Assembly (NCBI RefSeq): GCF_014236655.1
Contig: NZ_JACMYG010000023.1
Coordinates: forward strand, 1-64,000
Length of the DNA: 64,000 nt
Reading direction: 5' to 3'
DNA from: Pseudomonas kielensis
GTDB taxonomy: Bacteria > Pseudomonadota > Gammaproteobacteria > Pseudomonadales > Pseudomonadaceae
Positions 8,444-16,805 of the stretch are shown here, piece by piece. Made by a program: the position numbers and the translations under genes. Position 1 is the first letter of the stretch. Every line of letters starts with the position of its first letter. The notes under the pieces were generated by a model. The model was not told the origin of the DNA, did no database searches, and worked only from the letters and a program-made list of their open reading frames with translations.

Positions 8444-9484
8444 ATGCGTCTGTGTAAATTGCTGTTTGCCGGTGTGTTGTCAGTGCTCAGCCTGGCCAGT
8501 CAGGCCCAAACCGTCAAAGGTCTCTATCAGGTGCGCGAGCCGGTCAGTAACCAGACCCCGCAAGAGCGCGACCAGGCCACCCAGCGCGCGCTCGATACCC
8601 TGGTGTTGCGCCTGACCGGAGATCCCAAGGCCCTGCAAAGCCCCGGCCTGGCCGCCCTGCGCAAGGATCCGCAACAAATCATCAGTCAGTACGGCTACGA
8701 TGCCGGGCCGCCGGAAAGCCTGCAGGTCGAATTCGACCCGGCGAGCACCGATCGCGCGTTGCGCCAGGCCGGGTTGGCTTTGTGGGGCGCCAATCGGCCA
8801 TCGATCCTGGGGTGGTGGCTCAACGACTCCACCGAAGGTTCGAACCTGGTGGGCGACGGCCAGTCCAGTGCCGAGCCCTTGCGCCGTGCGGCCCAGCATC
8901 GTGGGTTACCCTTGCGCCTGCCACTGGCCGACCTGAGCGAGCAACTGGTCGCCACCGCGCCCAATCTGGAAGGTAACGATTCCACCCCGTTGCGCAGTGC
9001 CTCCGAGCGATACGGCGCCGATGGCCTGCTGGCGGTGCATGCGCGTGAAGAGGGCGGTTCATGGCAGGCCAAGTGGCATCTGTGGCTGGGAGACCAGCAT
9101 GAGCAGGGCAGCGTGCAGGGGGCGGACAGTGCGGCGGTCGCCGACGCGGTGTTGCTGGCCGTGAGTGAGCGCCTGGCGCCGCGCTTTGCTTCCAAGCCGG
9201 GGGCGTCCGGCGAGCAGTTGCTTGAGGTGCAGGGCATGAACCTTGAGCGTTATGCCGCGCTGGGGCGCTTGCTGGAGCCCTTTGGTGCTCGCTTGCAGCG
9301 GGTGGTGGGTGACCGGATCGTGTATCGGGTCAATGGCAGCAGCGAGCAACTGCGTGCCCAGTTGAGCCTGGCCAAGTTGCAAGAGGTGCCCGTAACGGCG
9401 CCCGCGCCACTGCCGCCAGGCGCCGAGGGCACGCCTGCGGCAGTGACGGCGGCACCCAAGGCGCAATTGAGTTTTCGCTGGTAG
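8444..9484 (+). CDS. DUF2066 exported protein
   Basis: A 346-residue protein with a signal peptide (MRLCKLLFAGVLSVLSLASQAQ, cleavage near SQA). The mature part starts VKGLYQVREPVSNQTPQERDQA and is the DUF2066 domain, of unknown function and often found next to purM and perM/hda in Pseudomonas. The last 35 residues are a Pro/Ala-rich tail (APAPLPPGAEGTPAA) that may be disordered. Start ATG 8444 was chosen because it places the signal peptide at the N-terminus; the upstream ATG at 8402 adds 14 non-hydrophobic residues. Confidence 0.85.
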   Translation: MRLCKLLFAGVLSVLSLASQAQTVKGLYQVREPVSNQTPQERDQATQRALDTLVLRLTGDPKALQSPGLAALRKDPQQIISQYGYDAGPPESLQVEFDPASTDRALRQAGLALWGANRPSILGWWLNDSTEGSNLVGDGQSSAEPLRRAAQHRGLPLRLPLADLSEQLVATAPNLEGNDSTPLRSASERYGADGLLAVHAREEGGSWQAKWHLWLGDQHEQGSVQGADSAAVADAVLLAVSERLAPRFASKPGASGEQLLEVQGMNLERYAALGRLLEPFGARLQRVVGDRIVYRVNGSSEQLRAQLSLAKLQEVPVTAPAPLPPGAEGTPAAVTAAPKAQLSFRW

Positions 9485-9518
9485 TTTTTCTTTTCCTATA
9501 TAGAAGCAGGAGTGGTAC

Positions 9519-10592
9519 ATGGCCGATTCGCGGCGTTGGGTTTGGCTGGGTGGGGTCGTCCTGCTGTGTCTGTTCATTTATCTGTTGCACCCGATCCTCA
9601 CGCCGTTCCTGGTGGCGCTGGGGTTGGCGTACCTGTTCGATCCGATGGTCGACCGTCTGGAAAAGTACGGGCTCTCGCGGACCTGGGGCGTGGTGGCGGT
9701 GTTTGCCGTGTTCACCTTGATCGTCATGGCCTTGTTGCTGGTGCTGGTGCCGATGCTCGCCAAGCAGTTGTTTCGCCTGTACGAACTGGCCCCGCAGATG
9801 CTCGACTGGCTGCAGCACACCGCAATGCCGTGGGTGCAGGCCAAGTTGGGGCTGGCGGACGGCTTCTGGAAGTTCGACAAGGTCAAGGCCGCCATCAGTG
9901 AGCACATGGGGCAGACCACCGACATCGTCGGGGTGGTGCTGAGCCAGGCCACGGCGTCCAGCCTGGCGCTGATCGGGTTGCTGGCCAACCTGGTGTTGAT
10001 CCCGGTGGTGAGCTTTTACCTGCTGCGCGATTGGGACGTGATGATGGCCAAGATCCGCAGCCTGCTGCCCCGTGACCGTGAGGCGCGGCTGGTGTCGTTG
10101 GCCGGCGAATGCCATGAGGTACTGGGCGCGTTTGTGCGCGGGCAGTTGTTGGTGATGCTGGCGTTGGGGGTGATCTATGCGGCGGGCCTGATGCTGATCG
10201 GCCTGGAGCTGGGGCTGTTGATCGGCCTGATTGCCGGTCTGGCGGCCATCGTGCCCTACATGGGCTTTGTGATCGGGATCGGCGCGGCGTTGATTGCCGG
10301 ATTGTTCCAGTTTGGTGGCGACCTGTACCCGATGATCGGCATTGTCGCGGTATTCATGGTCGGCCAGGCCTTGGAAGGCATGGTGTTGACGCCATTGCTG
10401 GTGGGTGACCGGATTGGCCTGCACCCGGTGGCGGTGATCTTCGCGATCCTGGCCGGTGGCGAGTTGTTCGGCTTTACCGGGATCCTGCTGGCGTTGCCGG
10501 TGGCCGCGGTGATCATGGTGCTGGTGCGTCATGTGCAAGATTTGTACAAGGATTCGGGAATGTACAGTGGGGAACAGGGGCCCGAGGCGTGA
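9519..10592 (+). CDS. AI-2E family transporter (PerM-like permease)
   Basis: A 357-residue inner-membrane protein of the AI-2E exporter/PerM superfamily. It opens with a hydrophobic pair around WLGGVVLLCLFIYLLHPILTPFLVALGLAYLFDPMVDRLEK, the conserved first membrane hairpin. The C-terminal half has four or five further segments (for example IGLELGLLIGLIAGLAAIVPYMGF) and the family signature PLLVGDRIGLHPVAVIFAI. The ribosome-binding site AGCAGGAG precedes the ATG. The gene lies 34 bases after the DUF2066 gene and upstream of hda, a conserved order. Substrate is unknown; the autoinducer-2 label comes from E. coli TqsA only. Confidence 0.9.
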   Translation: MADSRRWVWLGGVVLLCLFIYLLHPILTPFLVALGLAYLFDPMVDRLEKYGLSRTWGVVAVFAVFTLIVMALLLVLVPMLAKQLFRLYELAPQMLDWLQHTAMPWVQAKLGLADGFWKFDKVKAAISEHMGQTTDIVGVVLSQATASSLALIGLLANLVLIPVVSFYLLRDWDVMMAKIRSLLPRDREARLVSLAGECHEVLGAFVRGQLLVMLALGVIYAAGLMLIGLELGLLIGLIAGLAAIVPYMGFVIGIGAALIAGLFQFGGDLYPMIGIVAVFMVGQALEGMVLTPLLVGDRIGLHPVAVIFAILAGGELFGFTGILLALPVAAVIMVLVRHVQDLYKDSGMYSGEQGPEA

Positions 10593-10738
10593 GCGTGTCT
10601 GGCCCGATACTGGCAAGTTAACGCAAACCTTTGATTTTGCTTATGGTCTGCCGCATTGTGCGGCTGGCTTCACGGGTATAAACTTTGCAAACTTTACACA
10701 GAGGCCACTAACGGTTCCTTTGGAACTGTTCAGTCAGC

Positions 10739-11443
10739 ATGAAACCGATTCAGCTGCCCCTAGGTGTGCGTCTGCGTGATGACGCCACCTTTATCAATTA
10801 CTACCCTGGCGCCAACGCCGCTGCACTCGGCTATGTCGAACGCCTGTGCGAAGCCGACGCCGGCTGGACCGAAAGCCTGATCTATCTGTGGGGCAAGGAC
10901 GGGGTAGGGCGCACGCACCTGTTGCAGGCGGCGTGCCTGCGTTTCGAGCAGTTGGGCGAGCCGGCGGTGTACCTGCCATTGGCCGAGTTGCTGGACCGAG
11001 GTATCGAGATCCTCGACAACCTTGAGCAGTACGAGCTGGTATGCCTGGATGACCTGCAGGCGGTCGCCGGGCGGGCGGACTGGGAAGAGGCGCTGTTCCA
11101 TCTGTTCAATCGGCTGCGCGACAGTGGCCGGCGTTTGCTGATCGCGGCGTCGACTTCGCCGCGGGAGCTGCCGGTCAAGCTGGCCGACCTCAAATCCCGT
11201 TTGACCCTGGCGTTGATTTTCCAGATGCGTCCGTTGTCCGATGAGGACAAATTACGCGCCCTGCAACTGCGTGCCTCGCGCCGCGGTCTGCACCTGACCG
11301 ACGAAGTCGGGCATTTTATCCTGACTCGCGGTACCCGCAGCATGAGTGCTCTGTTCGAGCTGCTTGAGCGCCTCGACCAGGCGTCCCTGCAGGCTCAGCG
11401 CAAGCTGACCATTCCCTTCCTCAAAGAAACCCTGGGCTGGTAA
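10739..11443 (+). CDS. hda: DnaA regulatory inactivator Hda
   Basis: A 234-residue DnaA-homologous AAA+ protein. With the DNA-loaded beta clamp it stimulates hydrolysis of ATP bound to DnaA and so prevents re-initiation (RIDA). The clamp-binding motif QLPLG is at the extreme N-terminus. The Walker A-like loop is LWGKDGVGRTHLLQAA, the Walker B region is YELVCLDDLQAVAG, and the sensor/arginine region is SPRELPVKLADLKSRL. A DnaA DNA-binding domain IV is absent, as expected. Two DnaA-box palindromes elsewhere in this window make the gene relevant to their interpretation. Confidence 0.95.
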   Translation: MKPIQLPLGVRLRDDATFINYYPGANAAALGYVERLCEADAGWTESLIYLWGKDGVGRTHLLQAACLRFEQLGEPAVYLPLAELLDRGIEILDNLEQYELVCLDDLQAVAGRADWEEALFHLFNRLRDSGRRLLIAASTSPRELPVKLADLKSRLTLALIFQMRPLSDEDKLRALQLRASRRGLHLTDEVGHFILTRGTRSMSALFELLERLDQASLQAQRKLTIPFLKETLGW

Positions 11444-11656
11444 AACCGCGGCCTGTAGCGCGTTTCGGCAAATTTCAGGCGTCAGAAAACCCGCAGGCGA
11501 ACGGCGTTCGACAGGCGTGCAGATTTAAATTGGGCTTAAGCGCTTAGATGGCCGGGCGAAACCGCAAAGTCACATTTAAATCGATTGAATTTGCAAATGA
11601 GGATGATAGAAGGCATAGTCTCGGCTTCTTTACACACATCAGCCACGGTCGTGCCC
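11444..11656. other. Intergenic region upstream of the first NlpC/P60 gene
   Basis: A 213-base gap holding the palindrome TTAAGCGCTTA at about 11536-11546 and an AT-rich segment (11570-11600) likely to contain the promoter of the lipoprotein gene. I see no gene. Confidence 0.4.
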
Positions 11657-12280
11657 ATGCTAAAGCGCTTCGCACCCCTCGTGCCTCTCGCACTCGTCAC
11701 CCTGTTGTTTGGTTGCGCTGCACACTCCCCAGTGTCCCAGCAAGAGCCCCAGCAGCAGGTCAAGAACTCTGTTACCGCACAGTCTTCCGCTGTTTACCAG
11801 GAAGAACTGGCAACCGAAAAAGAGCTGGCCGCGTTTGCGGGCCGCAAGCCTTACCAGATGCCGGTTCTGGCCGACAGCATCCTCGAACGTGGCATGTCCC
11901 TGATCGGTACCCGTTACCGTTTTGGCGGTACCTCTGAAGCCGGTTTCGATTGCAGCGGTTTCATCGGCTACCTGTTTCGCGAAGAAGCCGGCATGAACCT
12001 GCCACGCTCCACCCGTGAAATGATCAACGTCGATGCGCCACTGGTTTCCCGTAGCAAGCTGGAGCCAGGCGACTTGCTGTTCTTCGCCACCAATGGTCGT
12101 CGCGGACGTGTCAGCCACGCCGGGATCTACCTGGGTGACAACCAGTTCATCCACTCCAGCAGCAGCCGCAGCGGCGGTGTCCGGGTCGATAGCCTGGGCG
12201 ACAGCTACTGGAGCAAGACCTTCATCGAAGCCAAGCGCGCCCTCGCCATGGCCCCGACCACGGTCACTGCCCGCAAGTAA
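11657..12280 (+). CDS. NlpC/P60 (C40) family lipoprotein, first copy
   Basis: A predicted murein endopeptidase of 207 residues anchored as a lipoprotein. The N-terminus MLKRFAPLVPLALVTLLFGC ends in a lipobox (LFGC). The NlpC/P60 catalytic Cys is in GFDCSGFIGYLF and the catalytic His in SHAGIYLGDNQFIHSS. ATG 11657 is chosen because it puts the lipobox at the usual distance; in-frame starts exist at 11585 and 11600 and would add a non-hydrophobic leader. Spr/MepS-like enzymes cleave the D-Ala-mDAP cross-link to allow wall growth. A second copy follows at 12513. Confidence 0.87.
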   Translation: MLKRFAPLVPLALVTLLFGCAAHSPVSQQEPQQQVKNSVTAQSSAVYQEELATEKELAAFAGRKPYQMPVLADSILERGMSLIGTRYRFGGTSEAGFDCSGFIGYLFREEAGMNLPRSTREMINVDAPLVSRSKLEPGDLLFFATNGRRGRVSHAGIYLGDNQFIHSSSSRSGGVRVDSLGDSYWSKTFIEAKRALAMAPTTVTARK

Positions 12281-12431
12281 GCGGGCAGGCTGGCAACGGC
12301 GCTCCAGGCGAGCGCCCGCCAGCGAAAAAACTTCCTCCCCGGCAATACCCCTTCTTTTTGTAGTGCAAACTTAAAGTCTTACTTGAAGTTTGGCGCGTAG
12401 CAGCTAGAATCCTGATCTATTGTTGATCAAC

Positions 12432-12463
12432 TAACCGCGTAAGCCCTGCTTACGCGGTTTTGT
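12432..12463 (+). terminator. Rho-independent terminator
   Basis: A perfect stem AACCGCGTAAG/CTTACGCGGTT with a short loop, followed by TTGTTTT, sits between the two NlpC/P60 genes, so the second copy should have its own promoter or depend on read-through. Confidence 0.85.
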
Positions 12464-12512
12464 TTTCAGCCTCTCGGCAATGACAGCCGTAGCCAGATCA
12501 GGATGTTCGGTA

Positions 12513-13046
12513 ATGACGATGTCGGCCCGCCTTGCACTCATGTTCTGCGTCGCACTGCTCAGTGCCTGCGCCAGCCGTACGCCGCCACCGGCCAAGGTGG
12601 TCCGCGCACCGATTTTTGCCCCGACCCAGAATTTCTCCCCGGCTGCCGAAGATGTGCTGTTTCGCGCCCTGGGCCTGGTGGGCACCCCCTATCGCTGGGG
12701 CGGCAATACTCCGGATTCGGGATTTGATTGCAGTGGCTTGATTGGCTATGTCTACCGGGATGCGGCGGGTATTTCCCTGCCGCGCACCACCGGTGAAATG
12801 ATCGGCATGCAGGCCCCCAGCGTCGGCAAAGAGGCCCTGCAGACGGGCGATGTGATCTTCTTTGCCACCAACGGCGGCTCTCGGGTCAGTCACGCCGGCA
12901 TCTACGTCGGCGAAGGGCGCTTCGTGCATGCGCCGGCCACCGGTGGTACGGTCAAGCTCGACAGCTTGTCCAAAGCCTATTGGCAAAAAGCCTACCTGAG
13001 CGCCAAGCGCGTACTGCAACCCGAGCACCTGGCGCGCAATCCCTAG
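12513..13046 (+). CDS. NlpC/P60 (C40) family lipoprotein, second copy
   Basis: A 177-residue paralogue of the preceding gene. The signal peptide ends in a lipobox (ALLSAC) in MSARLALMFCVALLSACAS. The catalytic motif GFDCSGLIGYVYRDAAG and the His motif SHAGIYVGEGRFVHAPA are intact. ATG 12513 or the ATG at 12519 are both reasonable starts. The two copies share the order DCSG, LPRTTGEMI/LPRSTREMI, FFATNG and SHAGIY, which points to an old tandem duplication. Predicted location is the periplasmic face of the outer membrane. Confidence 0.87.
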   Translation: MTMSARLALMFCVALLSACASRTPPPAKVVRAPIFAPTQNFSPAAEDVLFRALGLVGTPYRWGGNTPDSGFDCSGLIGYVYRDAAGISLPRTTGEMIGMQAPSVGKEALQTGDVIFFATNGGSRVSHAGIYVGEGRFVHAPATGGTVKLDSLSKAYWQKAYLSAKRVLQPEHLARNP

Positions 13047-13072
13047 TTCACAACGGGTTGGCAGAGGTGGTG

Positions 13073-13735
13073 ATGACCGCGCGTACGCTGAATCTCGACG
13101 ATGCCCTTTACCAGTACCTGCTCGACGTCTCGCTGCGCGAAACGCCGCTGCAACGTCGTCTGCGTGACGAGACCCAGGCGCTGCCCATGGCGCGTTGGCA
13201 GGTAGCCCCGGAGCAGGGCCAGTTCCTGGCGTTGCTCATCAAGCTCACCGGCGCGCGCCGGGTCATTGAAGTGGGGACGTTCACCGGTTACAGCGCCCTG
13301 TGCATGGCCGCGGCCCTGCCGGATGATGGCCAACTGATCTGCTGCGACATCATCGGTGACTACAACGCCACGGCGCGCCGCTACTGGCAGGAAGCTGGCC
13401 TCGGCGAGCGCATCGAGCTGCGCCTGGCGCCGGCGTTGCAGACCCTGGCGCAGATAGAGCAGCAGGGGCAGGGTGGCAGTTTTGACCTGATATTCATCGA
13501 TGCCGACAAGGCCAACTATCCGGCCTACCTGGAAAGCGCCCTGCGCCTGTTACGCAGTGGCGGTCTGGCGGTGTTCGACAACACCCTGTGGAGTGGCCGG
13601 GTCCTGGAGCTCCAGCCCGAGAGCGCCGACACCCGCGCCATCCAGGCACTCAACCTGGCCTTGAAGGATGATCCGCGAGTCGACCTGTCGTTATTGCCCC
13701 TGGGCGATGGCCTGACGCTGTGCCGCAAACGCTAG
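13073..13735 (+). CDS. Class I SAM-dependent O-methyltransferase
   Basis: A 220-residue enzyme of the caffeoyl-CoA/catechol O-methyltransferase type (Methyltransf_3). Motif I is VIEVGTFTGYSALCMAAALP. The acidic pair binding the ribose and metal is in LIFIDADKANYPAYLE, and FDNTLWSGRV follows. ATG 13073 has an AGAGGTG ribosome-binding site; the longer frame overlaps the preceding lipoprotein gene. The substrate cannot be read from the sequence. The gene converges with the sorbosone-dehydrogenase-like gene, with only 9 bases between stops. Confidence 0.88.
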   Translation: MTARTLNLDDALYQYLLDVSLRETPLQRRLRDETQALPMARWQVAPEQGQFLALLIKLTGARRVIEVGTFTGYSALCMAAALPDDGQLICCDIIGDYNATARRYWQEAGLGERIELRLAPALQTLAQIEQQGQGGSFDLIFIDADKANYPAYLESALRLLRSGGLAVFDNTLWSGRVLELQPESADTRAIQALNLALKDDPRVDLSLLPLGDGLTLCRKR

Positions 13736-13744
13736 GCGCTGAGC

Positions 13745-15058
13745 TTACTGACGCCTGGACACCCGCCACACCTTGTTGCCCACGTCATCGGCCACCAGCA
13801 AGCTACCCTGCCGATCGATCACCACCCCCACCGGCCGGCCCATGGCCTCTTCGTCCTGATTGAGGAAACCACTCAGCACATCCATCGGCTGCCCGCTCGG
13901 TTTGCCGCCACTGAAGGGCACGAAGATCACCTTATAGCCGCTGTGGGGGTTGCGGTTCCACGAGCCGTGCTGGCCGATAAACGCGCCTTCGGTGAACGGC
14001 GCTGGCAGCGTGCTGCCTTGGGCGAAGGTCAGTCCCAGGGATGCCGTGTGTGGACCCACCGCGTAGTCCGGGGCGATGGCCTGGGCCACCCGATCCGGAT
14101 CTTGCGGGCTGACGCGAGCATCGACGTGCTGGCCGAAGTAGCTGAAGGGCCAGCCATAAAAACCGCCGTCCTTGACCGACGTGATGTAGTCCGGCACCAG
14201 GTCGCTGCCGATCTCGTCTCGCTCGTTGACCGCCGTCCACAGCTTGCCCGAACTCGGCTCCCAGGCCATGCCATTGGGGTTGCGCAGGCCCGAGGCGAAA
14301 ATCCGCTGATTGCCGGTAGCGCGATCCACCTCCCAGATGGCGGCGCGGCCCTGTTCCTGTTCCAGGCCGTTCTCCCCGACATTGCTGTTGGAGCCCACCG
14401 TGACATACAACTTGCTGCCGTCCTGGCTGGCGATGACGTTTTTGGTCCAGTGGTGATTCAGGGTGCCAGCGGGCAGGTCGATCACTTTCATCGGTTTGCT
14501 GGTGATCGAGGTTTGCCCCTCGACGTAGGTGAAGCGCAGCAGGCGATCGGTGTCGGCGACGTACAGGTCGTTGCCCACCAGGGTCATGCCAAATGGCGAA
14601 TTGAGGTTTTCGATAAAACTGCTGCGGGTCTCAGCCACGCCATCGTGGTTGCCGTCGCGCAGCAGGGTGATGCGGTTGGCGCTTGGCACCGCGGCCCCAG
14701 CGCGGTCCATGACCTTGCCCATGACCCAGCCACGGATGCCTTTGCTGTCTTCAGGCTTGGGAGGTGCATTGGTTTCTGCGACCAGCACATCGCCGTTGGG
14801 CAGCACATAGAGCCAGCGCGGATGATCCAGCCCTTCGGCAAAGGCAGCCACCTGGGTGCCCGGCGCGGCGATCGGCTTGGCACCATTGGCCCAGCCGACT
14901 GCGGGGGCGATGTTGACCGTGGGGATCAAGGTTTTGTTTGGTTCAGGCAGCTTGGGCGAGGGCCCGGTGCCATCCTCGACCCTGAGGTTCGAGGTTTCTC
15001 CGCAGGCGACCAGGCTTGCGGCCAGGGCGATGACACCGACGAGGCGGGACTTGGACAT
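13745..15058 (-). CDS. Sorbosone dehydrogenase-like (PQQ-type beta-propeller) lipoprotein
   Basis: A 437-residue protein of the GDH/sorbosone dehydrogenase family, predicted as a six-bladed propeller that may oxidise sugars with PQQ in the periplasm. The start at 15058 gives [20 protein letters not shown] with a lipobox (LVAC), so it is probably lipid-anchored. Family motifs are [68 protein letters not shown] and [10 protein letters not shown]. Actual enzymatic activity and substrate are unproven for most family members. An upstream in-frame start at 15106 would hide the signal peptide. Confidence 0.85.
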   Translation of the reverse strand: MSKSRLVGVIALAASLVACGETSNLRVEDGTGPSPKLPEPNKTLIPTVNIAPAVGWANGAKPIAAPGTQVAAFAEGLDHPRWLYVLPNGDVLVAETNAPPKPEDSKGIRGWVMGKVMDRAGAAVPSANRITLLRDGNHDGVAETRSSFIENLNSPFGMTLVGNDLYVADTDRLLRFTYVEGQTSITSKPMKVIDLPAGTLNHHWTKNVIASQDGSKLYVTVGSNSNVGENGLEQEQGRAAIWEVDRATGNQRIFASGLRNPNGMAWEPSSGKLWTAVNERDEIGSDLVPDYITSVKDGGFYGWPFSYFGQHVDARVSPQDPDRVAQAIAPDYAVGPHTASLGLTFAQGSTLPAPFTEGAFIGQHGSWNRNPHSGYKVIFVPFSGGKPSGQPMDVLSGFLNQDEEAMGRPVGVVIDRQGSLLVADDVGNKVWRVSRRQ

Positions 15059-15124
15059 GCGGCTCTCCGTTTGAATGCACCACTTAATGCATAGAGGAGC
15101 CAGCACGACCTTAGGTTCAATCCA

Positions 15125-15718
15125 TCAGGTGCGCGCTTCCTTGAGCAGCACCGCGACACCGGGGTGGTAGTGCCCGGCTTCGTTGCGCAACTTGCGGTAG
15201 GCGTAGGGGAAATACCAGGCCACGGCGCAGCAGTGCTGCTTTTGCAGATCGTCGATCAGGTCCTGTAACTCTTCCGGCGTGGCGCTTTGCTGTGGTTTGT
15301 GGGGCGCCACGAACAGGCAGCCAAGTTTCAGCTCGTTGGAGTAGGCGATGGGTTTGGCTGCCGCCGTAATGTCGAGCAGCGCCTGGCTGAGGTTGAGGGC
15401 GTTGAGGCGCGGCCAGCGCTGGCTCGCTTGCAGGTAGGCGCGCTGTTGCGCGTTGGCAAGCAATAGGTCGGCACGGCCACTGCGATCGCCTTCCTCCACC
15501 TGCTTGGGGGTTGGGGTGTGTTGCAGGGTCACCATTTCCGCCATCCAGGCGGCTGCCGAGAGCAGGCTCAGGTTGGCACGCTCATCGAACCAGTAGGGGC
15601 TTTCACCGTCGCCGCGCACGGCGTTGAAGCGGTCGATGCAGGTAAACCAGCGTTCCAGTACCGGGCGCAGGAATTCCAGCTTCGGGTTACTGATGATCAT
15701 GCCTTGCATGTTGCTCAC
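15125..15718 (-). CDS. Conserved hypothetical protein (197 aa)
   Basis: I do not recognise a family. The 197-residue protein has no signal peptide or membrane segment, is rich in Leu, Ala and aromatic residues, and looks largely helical (for example ANLSLLSAAAWMAEMVTLQH and QRAYLQASQRWPRLNALNLSQALLDI). Residues about 140-165 contain EELQDLIDDLQKQHCCAVAWYFPYAYRKL. A start-proximal AGGGTGAG serves as ribosome-binding site. It precedes the sorbosone-dehydrogenase-like gene by 66 bases on the same strand and backs onto the cobalamin operon leader. Confidence 0.65.
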   Translation of the reverse strand: MSNMQGMIISNPKLEFLRPVLERWFTCIDRFNAVRGDGESPYWFDERANLSLLSAAAWMAEMVTLQHTPTPKQVEEGDRSGRADLLLANAQQRAYLQASQRWPRLNALNLSQALLDITAAAKPIAYSNELKLGCLFVAPHKPQQSATPEELQDLIDDLQKQHCCAVAWYFPYAYRKLRNEAGHYHPGVAVLLKEART

Positions 15719-15880
15719 CCTTATTATTGTCGTATTGGTGTATGGCTATTTGATATCACTGCTTTCGACCTCGCACAAGACAGGCAGGGGTTTATCGCGC
15801 CGGGCGGTTTTCTCTGTGCCGATAAACCCGGCTTTAATTGACGCTCCACCCCCAACGCACTAACCTTCGCGACTTGTTTC

Positions 15881-16090
15881 AGGTGCTCGGTGACCCCAGG
15901 GTCGATCGAGTGAAACAGGGAAGCCGGTGAGCGCGCGTTCTATGACAGAACGGGCGACGATCCCGGCGCTGCCCCCGCAACGGTAAATGAGTGAAAACGA
16001 CGCTTTGAGCCACTGTATCGGTGTCCGATATGGGAAGGCGCGTCGTCCGGCCAGCGCGCCACTCATGAGCCCGGAGACCGGCCTGATCCA
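15881..16090 (+). promoter_or_regulatory. Cobalamin (B12) riboswitch
   Basis: The leader of the cob operon carries the conserved blocks of the AdoCbl aptamer in order. GAAACAGGGAAGCCGGTGAG is at 15912-15931, the B12-box core GCTGCCCCCGCAACGGTAA at 15968-15986, and the closing ATGAGCCCGGAGACCGGCCTG at 16065-16085. The aptamer ends about 95 bases before cobO. Binding of adenosylcobalamin should repress the operon. The stretch 16090-16183 should contain the expression platform; I cannot tell from the sequence whether it acts on translation or transcription. Confidence 0.95.
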
Positions 16091-16183
16091 TCCAGCGGCA
16101 TCACGGTGGGCGATGCCAGGCTTCTTGCCGTCTATTCCTATGCCTGCCCGCCGTTATCCAGCCTCAACGGAGAGCTCCCCCCC

Positions 16184-16795
16184 ATGACTGATTCCCCTGA
16201 TCGTGACGAACGCCACCTGGCGCGCATGCAGCGCAAAAAAGCCGTGATCGATGAACGTATTGCCAACTCGCCCAACGAATGTGGCCTGCTGCTGGTGCTG
16301 ACCGGCAACGGCAAAGGCAAGAGCAGCTCGGCGTTCGGCATGCTCGCCCGCGCCATGGGCCATGGCATGCAGTGCGGCGTGGTGCAGTTCATCAAGGGCC
16401 GCAACAGCACGGGCGAGGAGCTGTTTTTCCGGCGCTTCCCTGAGCAGGTGCGGTTTCATGTGATGGGCGAAGGGTTCACCTGGGAAACCCAGGATCGCCA
16501 GCGCGATATCGCCGCGGCCGAGGCTGCCTGGCAGGTGTCCCGCGAACTGCTGCGCGACCCGGCGATCGGCCTGGTGGTGCTCGATGAGCTGAACATCGCC
16601 CTCAAGCATGGCTACCTCGATCTCGATCAGGTGCTCAGCGACCTGCAAGCCCGCCCGCCGATGCAGCACGTGGTGGTCACCGGCCGCGGCGCCAAAGAGC
16701 AAATGATCGAGCTGGCTGACACCGTCACCGAAATGGGCGTGATCAAGCATGCGTTCCAGGCCGGGATCAAGGCGCAAAAAGGCGTCGAGCTGTGA
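16184..16795 (+). CDS. cobO: Cob(I)yrinic acid a,c-diamide adenosyltransferase CobO
   Basis: Transfers the adenosyl group of ATP to the reduced cobalt of corrinoids. The 203-residue protein has the P-loop GNGKGKSSSAFG near residue 43, preceded by an N-terminal helix binding the active site (HLARMQRKKAVIDERI), and later LVVLDELNIALKHGYLD and HVVVTGRGAKEQMIELAD. ATG 16184 follows GGAGAG; upstream reading enters the riboswitch. It is the first of ten genes and starts 10 bases before cobB (stop to ATG). Confidence 0.96.
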   Translation: MTDSPDRDERHLARMQRKKAVIDERIANSPNECGLLLVLTGNGKGKSSSAFGMLARAMGHGMQCGVVQFIKGRNSTGEELFFRRFPEQVRFHVMGEGFTWETQDRQRDIAAAEAAWQVSRELLRDPAIGLVVLDELNIALKHGYLDLDQVLSDLQARPPMQHVVVTGRGAKEQMIELADTVTEMGVIKHAFQAGIKAQKGVEL

Positions 16796-16805
16796 GCATC
16801 GTTTT

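Noticed and set aside
10650-10664. Hairpin GCCGCATTGTGCGGC before hda
   Set aside because: Short stem without a T-run; not convincing as a terminator or attenuator.
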